From the NCBI RefSeq assembly GCF_003020115.1, contig NZ_PYFX01000002.1, positions 682,001-746,000 on the forward strand: a stretch of 64,000 nucleotides of DNA, in the 5' to 3' direction. Numbering within the stretch: the stretch's first letter is position 1; every line of letters starts with the position of its first letter. This document shows positions 1-8,340 of the stretch, piece by piece. The notes below the pieces were generated by a model. It had not been told where the DNA came from. It did not search any database and saw only the letters and a list, made by a program, of their open reading frames with translations. The position numbers and the translations under genes were made by a program. Source of the stretch: Bradyrhizobium sp. MOS002. Its GTDB lineage: Bacteria > Pseudomonadota > Alphaproteobacteria > Rhizobiales > Xanthobacteraceae.

Positions 1-1
1 C

Positions 2-1303
2 TATCACGACGGCCTCACCGATTTGCCGAACCGTGCCGCTTTCCTGCAGGCGTTGACCCAGATGATCGAGGCCTGCGAGGGCACCGGCGAGGAGTTCGCG
101 GTTCTGTGCGTTGACCTCGACGGCCTCAAGGAGGTCAACGACGTCTTCGGCCATGCGCACGGCGACAAGCTCCTGGTCGAGGTGGCGCAGCGGCTCCAGG
201 ACTCCGCGCGCGGCGGCGTGGTGGCGCGCCTGTCCGGCGACGAGTTCGGCCTGATCATCGACGGCAAGCAGCCGGAGGCAGGTCTCGCGCTGGCGCAGCA
301 GATCGGTGATGCCATCGCCGCGGAATTCCAGATTGACGGTCGCCCGGTCCGCGCCGGTGTCTCCACCGGCATGTCGATCTTCCCTCACAACGGCGCCGAC
401 GCCGCCTCGCTGCTCGCCAATGCCGGCGCGGCGCTGTTCCGCGCCAAGCAGAAATCGCGCGGCACGATCAGCCTGTTCCAGCCGGAGATGGACCAGCAGA
501 TCCGCGATCGCCGCGTGTTGCATCAGGACCTCTCGATGGCGATCAAGAACGGCGAGCTCTCGCTCGCCTTCCAGCCGCAGGGAGCCGCGGGCCACAGCGT
601 CGCCGAGAGCGAGATCATCGGCTTCGAGGCGCTGGCGCGCTGGCAGCATCCGGTGCGCGGCCAGGTCTCCCCGGCCGAATTCATCCCGATCGCGGAGGAA
701 AGCGGCCTGATCGTCGAGATGGGCGAGTGGATCCTGCGCGAGGCCTGCCGCGAGGCAGCGTCCTGGCCGACGCCGCTTCAGGTCGCGGTCAACCTGTCGC
801 CGGCGCAGTTCATGCACGGCGACGTGGTCGGGCTCGTCCATTCCATCCTAATCGAGACGGGTCTCGCACCCGGCCGGCTCGAGCTCGAGATCACCGAGGG
901 CGTGCTGATCGAGGACTTCGATCGCGGACTTGCGCTGCTGCGCCGGCTCAAGGCGCTCGGCGTGCGCATCTCCATGGACGATTTCGGCAGCGGTTATTCC
1001 TCGCTGAGCTATCTCCAGGCGTTCCCGTTCGACAAGATCAAGATCGACCGCGCCTTTATCATCAATCTCGGCCGCAACCCGCAATCGGCGGCGATCGTGC
1101 GCGCGGTGATCGATCTCGGCCATGGCCTGGACATGTCGATCGTCGCGGAGGGCGTCGAGACGCTGGAACAACTCGCCTTCCTCGCCGAAGAAGGCTGTGA
1201 CGGCGTGCAGGGCTATCTGCTCGGCAAGCCCCTGCCGATCGGGAAATATGCCGGCCTCGTCGGTCGCGCCGAAGTCATGGAGCTTGCACTCAAGACCGGG
1301 TAG
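2..1303 (+). CDS. GGDEF-EAL cyclic-di-GMP signalling protein, 5' end outside the window
   Basis: This is the C-terminal part of a cyclic-di-GMP enzyme, with a diguanylate cyclase domain followed by a phosphodiesterase domain. The frame is already open at base 2 and begins inside the typical GGDEF entry (HDGLTDLPNRAAF), so the true start and any sensory domain lie upstream. The cyclase signature is SGDEF, an accepted active variant. No RxxD inhibitory site is visible five residues before it. The EAL domain has EALARW, NLSPAQF, ELEITEG, MDDFGSGYSSL, KIDRAFI and AEGVET, so its metal-binding and catalytic residues look intact. The protein could make or degrade cyclic-di-GMP; the complete EAL motifs argue that it at least degrades it. 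The signal it senses cannot be told from this fragment. Confidence 0.93.
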   Translation, partial: YHDGLTDLPNRAAFLQALTQMIEACEGTGEEFAVLCVDLDGLKEVNDVFGHAHGDKLLVEVAQRLQDSARGGVVARLSGDEFGLIIDGKQPEAGLALAQQIGDAIAAEFQIDGRPVRAGVSTGMSIFPHNGADAASLLANAGAALFRAKQKSRGTISLFQPEMDQQIRDRRVLHQDLSMAIKNGELSLAFQPQGAAGHSVAESEIIGFEALARWQHPVRGQVSPAEFIPIAEESGLIVEMGEWILREACREAASWPTPLQVAVNLSPAQFMHGDVVGLVHSILIETGLAPGRLELEITEGVLIEDFDRGLALLRRLKALGVRISMDDFGSGYSSLSYLQAFPFDKIKIDRAFIINLGRNPQSAAIVRAVIDLGHGLDMSIVAEGVETLEQLAFLAEEGCDGVQGYLLGKPLPIGKYAGLVGRAEVMELALKTG

Positions 1304-1404
1304 AGCGTCTTCGAGCGAAGTGATGCCGGTTCGCGTCAAGAAAACGCGCCAAACTGGAATCTAGAGCCCCGTTCCGATTTCATCGGAGCGGAAATGGCTC
1401 TAGA
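1301..1404. repeat. interspersed palindromic repeat ending in a TCTAGAG stem
   Basis: The sequence starts at the stop codon of the GGDEF-EAL gene and ends in an imperfect inverted repeat. The left arm (1360-1378) begins TCTAGAGCCCCGTTCCGAT and the right arm (1382-1404) ends GGCTCTAGA, with a 3-base loop. Elements of this kind are common between Bradyrhizobium genes; that statement is from memory and was not searched. It may act as a transcription terminator for the upstream gene. Confidence 0.65.
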
Positions 1405-1438
1405 GATGGCGAGCGTTTCGCTCCCATTCGACGGCTTT

Positions 1439-2899
1439 ATGGCGGATTACGACCTTGCGATCATCGGCGGCGGCCTGAACGGTGTCAGCCTCGCGCGCGA
1501 TGCGGCCGGCCGCGGCCTGCGGGTCATCCTGTTGGAGCAGGGCGATCTGGGCGGAGCGGCGTCCTCGGCAACACCGCGGCTGATCCACGGCGATCTCGCG
1601 GTGCTGGAACGGCGCGGCTTCCGGCGGGTGCGCCGGGCGCTCGCCGAGCGCCGGACCTGGCTCCGGATCGCGCCGCATCTGGTTCGGCCGATGCGCTTCG
1701 TGATCCCGGCGCATTCCGACGAGCGGCCACCATGGCTGCTGCGCCTCGGCCTGCTCCTCTACGACAGCCTCACCAGCCGGAGCGGCCTGCCTGCAACGGC
1801 GACCCTCGACATCACGCATCATCCGGTCGGCAACGCGCTGAAACGGCCATTCGGCACGGCCTTCGAATACTCTGACTGCGTCGTCGACGATTCCCGACTG
1901 GTCGTGCTCACGGCACTGGATGCGGCCGAGCGCGGCGCCGCGATTCGGACCGGAGCGCGCTGTGTGCGCGCCGATCGAACCGACACATGGCGGCTTGCGG
2001 TGGTGGACCGCGGCCACCGCCGCACGATTACGGCCCGCGCACTGGCCAACGCCACCGGCGGCTGGACGTCGATGGTCGCGGAGACCGTGCTGCGGCAGCC
2101 GCAACCCGCCATGGCGGCGATGCAGATGAGCCAGATCATCGTCCCGCGGTTGTTTGATTCCGATAACGTCTACGTCTTCCAGAACAGCGATGGCCGGCTG
2201 ATCTTCGCTAGTCCCCTCGAGCGCGACTTCACGCTGATCGGCACAGTCACGCACGATTTCGCCGGCGATCCCGCGATCGTCGCGATGCGGGGGGCCGACG
2301 TCGGCTATCTCTGCGAAGCGGCCAGCCGCTATTTCCGCGAGCGCGTCGCCCCGACCGACGTGGTGCGCGCGGTCTCCGGCGTCAACCTGACGCTGGCGTC
2401 CGCGCGCCGGCGTGACGGCACGACGCTGTTTCACGCGCGGCGGCGCAAGGCGCCGCTGATCACAATGTTCGGCGGAGACGTCACCACCTCGCGCCTGCGC
2501 GCGGAGCGGGCGGTGACGAAGTTGACGCCGTTCTATCCGATGTCGCCGCCCTGGACCGCAGGCGCGGCGCTACCCGGCGGAGATTTCGCCTGGGATCGTT
2601 TCGATACCGAGGTCGATCTTGCGCGTGATCGCTGGCGCTTTCTCTCGGAGACGCAGGCCCAACGTCTCGTCGCGGCCTATGGTTCGCGGCTATCGGCTGT
2701 GCTTGGCGAGGCGAAGACCCGCGACGATCTCGGCCCCGCCTTCGGTCCCGAGTTGACCGGCGCCGAGGTGCGCTATCTCATGACCCACGAATGGGCGCGT
2801 TTTCCCGAGGACATCCTGTGGCGCCGCTCCAAGCTCGGCCTGACGATGTCGGCGGAGGAGCGCGATGCGCTGGCGGCGTTCATGCCGAATCCGATGTGA
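1439..2899 (+). CDS. glpD: FAD-dependent glycerol-3-phosphate dehydrogenase (GlpD family)
   Basis: This is predicted to oxidise sn-glycerol 3-phosphate to dihydroxyacetone phosphate at the inner membrane and pass electrons to quinone. The N-terminus has the FAD-binding dinucleotide fold (DLAIIGGGLNG, residues about 5-15), followed by the GlpD region ASSATPRLIHGDLAVLE and a C-terminal domain of the GlpD type. The length of 486 residues fits the family. I chose ATG 1439. The in-frame ATG at 1394 lies inside the palindromic repeat, and the conserved protein begins only at MADYDL. No glycerol transporter or glycerol kinase gene is adjacent. The immediate downstream neighbour is a polyamine-type ABC transporter on the same strand. 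Other FAD-dependent oxidoreductases share the fold, but the GlpD-like substrate region makes this the best call. Confidence 0.85.
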   Translation: MADYDLAIIGGGLNGVSLARDAAGRGLRVILLEQGDLGGAASSATPRLIHGDLAVLERRGFRRVRRALAERRTWLRIAPHLVRPMRFVIPAHSDERPPWLLRLGLLLYDSLTSRSGLPATATLDITHHPVGNALKRPFGTAFEYSDCVVDDSRLVVLTALDAAERGAAIRTGARCVRADRTDTWRLAVVDRGHRRTITARALANATGGWTSMVAETVLRQPQPAMAAMQMSQIIVPRLFDSDNVYVFQNSDGRLIFASPLERDFTLIGTVTHDFAGDPAIVAMRGADVGYLCEAASRYFRERVAPTDVVRAVSGVNLTLASARRRDGTTLFHARRRKAPLITMFGGDVTTSRLRAERAVTKLTPFYPMSPPWTAGAALPGGDFAWDRFDTEVDLARDRWRFLSETQAQRLVAAYGSRLSAVLGEAKTRDDLGPAFGPELTGAEVRYLMTHEWARFPEDILWRRSKLGLTMSAEERDALAAFMPNPM

Positions 2900-2974
2900 A
2901 AGAACCGCCTCTAACCGGTTGAGCTAGGGACGATCGGCCGCTAGCGTGCGGCGGGATTGGGGTTGGCAGGGACC

Positions 2975-4144
2975 ATGACTGACGAGTTGCCCAGAACAGA
3001 CGCTGCTGCGGATTCGGTCGGAGACACGCAGTTCGCGGCCGGCGAGCCGCTGCTGCGCATCGAGGGCGTCGCCAAGAGGTTCGGGACGTTCCGTGCCGTG
3101 GATGGCGTGTCGCTCGACATCAAGTCCGGCGAGTTCTTTGCACTGCTCGGGCCCAGCGGCTGCGGCAAGACCACGCTTCTGCGCATGCTCGCCGGTTTCG
3201 AAGCGCCGGATCAAGGGCGCATCCTGCTCGGCGGAAAGGACATTGCGCAGGCGCTGCCGCATGAGCGGCCGATCAACATGATGTTCCAGAACTACGCGCT
3301 GTTTCCGCATCTCGCGGTGCGCGACAACATCGCCTTCGGCCTGAAGCGCGCCGGCATGGCGCGCGCCGACATTGCCACGCGTGTGGCGGAGATGGTTGCG
3401 CTGGTGAAGCTTGACGGGCTGGAGAAGCGCAAGCCCGACCAGCTCTCCGGCGGCCAGCGTCAGCGCGTGGCGCTGGCCCGGGCGCTGGCGCGGCGGCCGC
3501 AATTGCTGCTGCTCGACGAGCCGCTCGCGGCCCTCGACAAGAAGTTGCGCGAAAGCACCCAGGGCGAGCTGATGGAGCTTCAGCGCCGGCTCGGCATGAC
3601 TTTCATCATCGTCACCCACGACCAGGAAGAGGCGATGACGATGGCAAGCCGGATCGGCGTGATGAGGGACGGCAAGCTCGCGCAGGTCGCCAGCCCGCGC
3701 GAACTCTACGAGGCGCCACGCTCGCGCTGGATCGCGGAGTTCGTCGGCGACATCAATCTGTTCGACGGCGAGTCCAAATTGCGCGACGGTCATCGTCTGG
3801 TCATTGGCACGCGTGATGCGGGTGCGTTGGTGGTGGCCGAGCCGCGCGAACCGGTCGGTGCCGGAAAATTCTCGGTCGCGATCCGCCCCGAGAAGGTCAA
3901 GCTGTCGCGCCGGGGTCCGGTGAGGGAAGCCGGTCATGAAACGGCGATCAACCAGCTGGACGGCGTGATCGCCGATGTCTGCTATCTCGGCGGCACCACC
4001 ACTTACAAGGTGAAGCTCGACGCCGGCGGGATGCTGCAGGCTTCGGTCGCCAACAGCGCGCGCCTCGACGTCGACGCCTACGGCCTGAACCAGCCTGTCG
4101 TCGCCTGGTTCACGCCCGACGACTGCGTGGTGCTGCCCTCATGA
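2975..4144 (+). CDS. spermidine/putrescine-type ABC transporter, ATP-binding subunit
   Basis: This is the ATPase that drives uptake through the two permeases encoded next. It has Walker A (GPSGCGKTT), the Q-loop (FQNYALFPHL), the signature LSGGQRQRVALARAL, Walker B (LLLLDEPLAALD) and the switch His (VTHDQEEAMTMA). A C-terminal TOBE-like regulatory domain follows from about residue 270. This layout is typical of PotA/PotG, which serve polyamines or related small solutes. The start is ATG 2975, preceded by a purine-rich stretch; a TTG at 2957 is also in frame. The stop overlaps the next start by 4 bp (ATGA), so translation is probably coupled. No substrate-binding protein gene accompanies the cluster, so the substrate is inferred only from family membership. 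Confidence 0.93.
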   Translation: MTDELPRTDAAADSVGDTQFAAGEPLLRIEGVAKRFGTFRAVDGVSLDIKSGEFFALLGPSGCGKTTLLRMLAGFEAPDQGRILLGGKDIAQALPHERPINMMFQNYALFPHLAVRDNIAFGLKRAGMARADIATRVAEMVALVKLDGLEKRKPDQLSGGQRQRVALARALARRPQLLLLDEPLAALDKKLRESTQGELMELQRRLGMTFIIVTHDQEEAMTMASRIGVMRDGKLAQVASPRELYEAPRSRWIAEFVGDINLFDGESKLRDGHRLVIGTRDAGALVVAEPREPVGAGKFSVAIRPEKVKLSRRGPVREAGHETAINQLDGVIADVCYLGGTTTYKVKLDAGGMLQASVANSARLDVDAYGLNQPVVAWFTPDDCVVLPS

Positions 4145-5055
4145 GTGCGCGCCGCATCTTCGCGCGACCGGCGCGGTTTGCCGCTATCGCGCCTTATGTC
4201 TGGATGGTGCTGTTCTTCCTGGTGCCGTTCGGCTTCGTGCTGAAGATCAGCCTGTCGCAGACGGCGATCGCGCAGCCGCCTTACGAGCCGGTGTTCGACC
4301 TGATGGCGGGATGGGGGGCGCTGAAGGCCGCTTTTGCGGCGCTGTCGATCGACAATTTCAAGCTGCTCGCCTCCGACGATATCTACGTGTTTGCCTATGT
4401 GCGTAGCCTCACCGTCGCCGTCACCGCGACCGCGCTGTTGCTCCTGATAGGCTATCCCATCGCCTACGGCATGACGCGGCTGCCGACGCGCTGGCAGGCC
4501 GTGGCGATGGTGCTGGTGATCGTGCCGTTCTGGACCTCGTTCCTGATCCGCATCTATGCCTGGATCAACATCCTCCAGCATGACGGCCTGCTCAACCAGA
4601 TCCTGCTGGCGCTGCATCTGGTCAGCCAGCCGGTGGTGTGGCTCTCCACCGACAGCGCGATGTATATCGGCATCGTCTATTCTTACCTGCCGTTCATGAT
4701 CCTGCCGCTCTACGCCACGCTGGCCAAGATGGAGCCGGTGCTGGAGGAGGCCGCCTCCGATCTCGGCGCGCCGCGCTGGCAGGTGTTCTGGCTCGTTACC
4801 TTCCCGCTGTCGCTGCCCGGCGTCGGCGCCGGCGTGCTGCTGTGCTTCATCCCCATTGTCGGCGAGTTCGTCATTCCGGATCTGTTGGCCGGCTCCAATT
4901 CGCTGATGATCGGCCAGACGCTGTGGCTCGAATTCTTCACCAACAAGGACTGGCCGGTCGCGTCCGCCGCGGCCATCGTGCTGCTGGTGGTGCTGCTGGT
5001 CCCGCTGCTGCTGTACGAACGGCTGCAGAAGCGGCAGCTGGAACAGGTGCGGTGA
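4141..5055 (+). CDS. spermidine/putrescine-type ABC transporter permease (PotB-like)
   Basis: This is an inner-membrane permease of about six helices. It begins with a hydrophobic anchor (residues about 17-35) and a long periplasmic loop, which is typical of PotB/PotH. The cytoplasmic EAA loop that contacts the ATPase is visible as EEAASDLGAPRWQVFWLVTFPL near residue 200; it includes the conserved Gly that follows EAA. The length of 304 residues is normal. The gene overlaps the ATPase gene by 4 bp and precedes the second permease by 4 bp, so the three form one operon. Solute specificity cannot be read from the sequence. Confidence 0.92.
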   Translation: MSARRIFARPARFAAIAPYVWMVLFFLVPFGFVLKISLSQTAIAQPPYEPVFDLMAGWGALKAAFAALSIDNFKLLASDDIYVFAYVRSLTVAVTATALLLLIGYPIAYGMTRLPTRWQAVAMVLVIVPFWTSFLIRIYAWINILQHDGLLNQILLALHLVSQPVVWLSTDSAMYIGIVYSYLPFMILPLYATLAKMEPVLEEAASDLGAPRWQVFWLVTFPLSLPGVGAGVLLCFIPIVGEFVIPDLLAGSNSLMIGQTLWLEFFTNKDWPVASAAAIVLLVVLLVPLLLYERLQKRQLEQVR

Positions 5056-5059
5056 GGCG

Positions 5060-5872
5060 ATGCGAAAGATCTCCCGCCTGTCCCGCTTCAATATTGCCTC
5101 GCTAGCACTGGGTCTGGCCTTCCTCTATCTGCCGATCCTGATCCTCGTCATCTATTCCTTCAACGCCTCGCGGCTGGTGACGGTGTGGGGCGGCTGGTCG
5201 CTGCGCTGGTATCACGAGTTCTTCAATGACCGCGCCATGATCGAAGCGGCCTGGATGAGCCTGCGCGTCGCGGTCTCCTCCGCGACCATTGCGACCCTGA
5301 TCGGCACGCTCGCCGCATTGGCATTGTCGCGCGGCGAGCGGTTCCGTGGCCGCACCCTGTTCTCCGGCATGCTCTATGCGCCGCTGGTGATGCCAGAGGT
5401 GATTACCGGATTGTCGCTATTGTTGTTGTTCGTGGCGCTGAACGCCGAGCGCGGCTTCTGGACGGTGACGATCGCCCACGCCACGCTGACGATGTGCTTC
5501 GTCGCCGTCGTCGTGCAATCCCGCCTCGGGTCGCTCGACCGCTCCTTGGAAGAGGCCGCAATGGACCTCGGCTGCGACCCCGTGCAGGCCTTCGTGGCCG
5601 TGACGCTGCCGCTGATCGCGCCCGCGATCGTCGCGGGCTGGATGCTCGCCTTCACGCTCTCGCTCGACGATCTCGTCATCGCGAGCTTCACCACCGGCCC
5701 GGGCTCGGCGACGCTGCCGATCCGGATCTATTCGGAGGTGCGGCTGGGGGTGAAGCCCGAGATCAACGCGATCTGCACGCTGGTGATCGCGTTGATCGCG
5801 GTGGTCATCATCATCGCCTCGCTCGCCTCTAAACTATCGAGCTCGCGGGGCGAGAGCGCGGCGCCGCTGTGA
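5060..5872 (+). CDS. spermidine/putrescine-type ABC transporter permease (PotC-like)
   Basis: This is the second inner-membrane permease of the importer, paired with the PotB-like subunit. It is 270 residues long with about six transmembrane helices. The EAA loop reads EEAAMDLGCDPVQAFVAVTLP near residue 165. The short N-terminus, with one helix (about residues 13-33, LALGLAFLYLPILILVIYSF) leading into FNASRLV, is typical of PotC/PotI. It is the last transport gene of the operon. The next gene starts about 18 bp later on the same strand and may be co-transcribed. Confidence 0.92.
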   Translation: MRKISRLSRFNIASLALGLAFLYLPILILVIYSFNASRLVTVWGGWSLRWYHEFFNDRAMIEAAWMSLRVAVSSATIATLIGTLAALALSRGERFRGRTLFSGMLYAPLVMPEVITGLSLLLLFVALNAERGFWTVTIAHATLTMCFVAVVVQSRLGSLDRSLEEAAMDLGCDPVQAFVAVTLPLIAPAIVAGWMLAFTLSLDDLVIASFTTGPGSATLPIRIYSEVRLGVKPEINAICTLVIALIAVVIIIASLASKLSSSRGESAAPL

Positions 5873-5890
5873 GCGGGAGGCATCGTGGCG

Positions 5891-6382
5891 ATGGCCTACC
5901 AGATCCTGATCCACACGCCGCCCTGGGTCTTTGCGTTGTTTGCCTATCTGGTGTGGCAGGGCATCAAGGCGATGCAGCCGCGCGCGATGCCAATCTGGCG
6001 CGCCTTGATCGTTCCGGTCGTGTTCATCGTCTGGGGGATGTCGCGGATCGGCCTCGGGCATCAGGACAGCGCATGGCCGCTGGTCGCCTGGACCGCGGCG
6101 GCGCTGGTATTGTTGCCGCTCGGCGTGCTGACGCCGCGTCCGTTCGATGTCGACCACACCACCGGACAAATCATCCGCCCAGGCGGCGCGTTTGCCCTGA
6201 TCCGCAACCTCATCGTGTTCTTCCTGCAATATGCGGTCGCGGTGATCGCGGCGATCGACGCCAGCGACCGCGCGTTCGCGATCATCGTCGGCCGGGCCAT
6301 CTCCGGCGCGACCGCCGGCTATTTCATCGGCTCGGCGATCGCGCTGCTGGTCGCGTATCGACGCAAGCGCGCGGCGGGATGA
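5891..6382 (+). CDS. small integral membrane protein, DUF6622-like
   Basis: This is an integral membrane protein of about 163 residues with four or five hydrophobic helices. It resembles the DUF6622 family of uncharacterised proteins; the name is from memory and moderately sure. A GGGAGG ribosome-binding site lies just upstream. It serves either GTG 5885 or ATG 5891, and I list the ATG. The gene directly follows the polyamine-type ABC operon and may share its transcript. Its stop codon abuts the stop of the opposite-strand gene, the two together reading TGATCA, so there is no room for a terminator between them. The function is unknown. Confidence 0.75.
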   Translation: MAYQILIHTPPWVFALFAYLVWQGIKAMQPRAMPIWRALIVPVVFIVWGMSRIGLGHQDSAWPLVAWTAAALVLLPLGVLTPRPFDVDHTTGQIIRPGGAFALIRNLIVFFLQYAVAVIAAIDASDRAFAIIVGRAISGATAGYFIGSAIALLVAYRRKRAAG

Positions 6383-7375
6383 TCAGCGCGACCGGGGGGC
6401 CCGTTTCGAGGCTCGTGTCCCTGTCGACCGCGAGCGCGTCGCGGAGGCTGCGGCGGGCTCGGCGTACCGCGCGCGCAATCCGCCCTGAACGGCTGAGCCA
6501 AGCTGCCGCAACGCAAGGCTGTCGAGCGGAAATTCGAGCAGGATGTGGATCAGGCTCAGCGCCAGCAGGAAGGTGAAGCCGAACGCGTAGTCGTAGAAGT
6601 ACAGTGCGGTGGAGGCGGCGCTGGCGCAGGCCATCGCTACCAGCCGGGCCTTCGGCACCGCCGTCCAACGGATCACATCGGCTTTGATGAACCAGTTGAG
6701 ATAGTGATAGGTGTAGACGAAGGCGAGCAGGCTCGTCAGCCTGGTGTCGAGCACCAGGCCGGGCACACCGAACAACCGGCTCAAGGCCGGGCCGACATTG
6801 CCGAAATAATCCTGTCCGACGCGGGCAAAGCTCGCGATCCGGATTTCGGCAGTTGGCGGCAGCAGCAAAATCGTGGCGATTGCGACGAGGTAGACGGCCA
6901 CCAGTGCGGCCTGTATCCGGCTGCCGGACCGGTAGGCACCGAGCACCATGAAGATCAGCGTGAACAGCGAAACGTGGATCAGGGTCGGGATCAGAACGCC
7001 GATGACGGCGAGCGACGACCCGCTCGAATACATGATCGCGGACAGGGCTATTGCCACCATGAACAGCAGCATGCTCTCGACCGCCGAGGTGGTGGCTGCC
7101 AGCATGGCACACACGATCAGCGCGCCCCACATCGCGAAGCCGAACCAGGACGCGTTGTCGATCAGGGCCGCGACCACGGCGATGATCGCGAGCGCGGCCG
7201 CGATCCCGCGGTGAGGAAGATAGTAGCTGCGGTCGTGCAGCCACGAGATCTCGGTGAAGTAGTGCGCCGGGCCGAGCACGACATAGGCCAGCAGCAACAG
7301 CTCGAACGGCACCAGATAGGACGCGGCGAGCGCGCCGAGCATCAGGCCGAGATGGAGTGCATCGTTGCTGCGCAT
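6383..7375 (-). CDS. polytopic membrane protein of unknown function
   Basis: I do not recognise this 330-residue protein with confidence. It has about eight hydrophobic helices from residue 7 to about 285, then a basic, Ala/Ser/Arg-rich cytoplasmic tail of about 45 residues. His and aromatic residues recur at helix ends: GPAHYFTEISWLHD (about 35-48), YTYHYLNWF (about 220) and SLIHILLEF (about 275). Such an arrangement could bind a metal or heme, but that is inference. The start at 7375 gives MRSNDALHLG with the first helix directly after it. The gene converges with the DUF6622-like gene and lies downstream of an ABC importer operon on the same strand, 113 bp away. Confidence 0.7.
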   Translation of the reverse strand: MRSNDALHLGLMLGALAASYLVPFELLLLAYVVLGPAHYFTEISWLHDRSYYLPHRGIAAALAIIAVVAALIDNASWFGFAMWGALIVCAMLAATTSAVESMLLFMVAIALSAIMYSSGSSLAVIGVLIPTLIHVSLFTLIFMVLGAYRSGSRIQAALVAVYLVAIATILLLPPTAEIRIASFARVGQDYFGNVGPALSRLFGVPGLVLDTRLTSLLAFVYTYHYLNWFIKADVIRWTAVPKARLVAMACASAASTALYFYDYAFGFTFLLALSLIHILLEFPLDSLALRQLGSAVQGGLRARYAEPAAASATRSRSTGTRASKRAPRSR

Positions 7376-7488
7376 GAGCGCCCCGCTGGCTTTGCGGGCC
7401 GCAAGTTAGAGCAGGCGCGGACAACTTGCAATTGTCCGCTAGCCTGCTCAAGCGCCTTGCTTGTGGCGCCCCGATCCGTCCCGCTGCG

Positions 7489-8340
7489 TCAGGACTTCAC
7501 CGCACCGGCCGTGAGCCCGCCCACCATGTAGCGCTTGAAGGCGTAATAGACCGCGGCCGGCGGCAGCGCGTAGATGAAGCCGGTGGTCATCAACAGCTCC
7601 CACGGCGAGTCGTCGGCGGCGAGGAAGTTGCCGAGCGCGACCGGCAGCGTGATGTCGGTGTCCTTGGACAAGAGCAGGAACGCGTAGAGATATTCGTTCC
7701 AGGCCAGCAGTACGGCATAGGTGCCGATCGCGACCAGCGAGGGCATCATCAGCGGCACATAGACCAGGCGGAACAGCTGCAGCGTGGTCGCGCCGTCCAT
7801 CACGGCGGCCTCGTCGAGCTCGACCGGCAGCTTGTCGGACGCCTGCTTCAGCACCCAGATCGCGTAAGGCGAGGCGATCGTCACCATGGCCAGGATCAGC
7901 GACCAGTGATTGTTGAGCAGGCCGTAATTGCCCATGGTGCGGTACATCGGCACGGCGAGGAACGCCGCCGGGATGAAGTAGGTGAACAGCGCGAGATTCA
8001 TCACCCAGCGGCCGCCCGGCACCTTAAGCCGCGAGATCGAGAATGCGGCGGCGGTCGCGATGAACAAGGTCAGCGCGCCGGCGGCCAGTGCGATCACAGT
8101 CGAGTTCCAGAACTGGATCCAGAAGTCGCGCAGGAAATAGTGCTCCTGGTAGAACACGATGTGGAAGTTGTGCAGCGTCGGATGATCCGGCCACAGCTTG
8201 CCCGAGAACGCGTCCTCCTTCGGCGAGATCGCGAACAGGAACATGTGGTAGATCGGAATCATGGTCCAGATGAAGACCGGGATGCCGATCAGCAGGAGCT
8301 TGGCTTCGGTGCCAACTTCGCGGAGGGTGGGAAGCTTCAT
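7489..8340 (-). CDS. sugar-type ABC transporter permease (MalG/UgpE family)
   Basis: This is an inner-membrane permease of a carbohydrate-type ABC importer. The 283-residue protein has about six helices. Its EAA loop reads ELDEAAVMDGATTLQLFRLVYVPL at about residues 180-203, and the WNEYLYAF motif that follows is characteristic of MalG-like subunits. The start is ATG 8340, which overlaps the stop of the upstream permease by 4 bp; a longer in-frame reading would run into that gene. It is the last gene of the binding protein, permease, permease operon. No ATPase gene is present, so it must borrow one encoded elsewhere. Confidence 0.92.
   Translation of the reverse strand: MKLPTLREVGTEAKLLLIGIPVFIWTMIPIYHMFLFAISPKEDAFSGKLWPDHPTLHNFHIVFYQEHYFLRDFWIQFWNSTVIALAAGALTLFIATAAAFSISRLKVPGGRWVMNLALFTYFIPAAFLAVPMYRTMGNYGLLNNHWSLILAMVTIASPYAIWVLKQASDKLPVELDEAAVMDGATTLQLFRLVYVPLMMPSLVAIGTYAVLLAWNEYLYAFLLLSKDTDITLPVALGNFLAADDSPWELLMTTGFIYALPPAAVYYAFKRYMVGGLTAGAVKS

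Noticed and set aside
2908..2930. Complete tRNA gene after glpD
   Set aside because: Only the D-arm-like part is present; no anticodon stem, T arm or CCA end follows on the minus strand.
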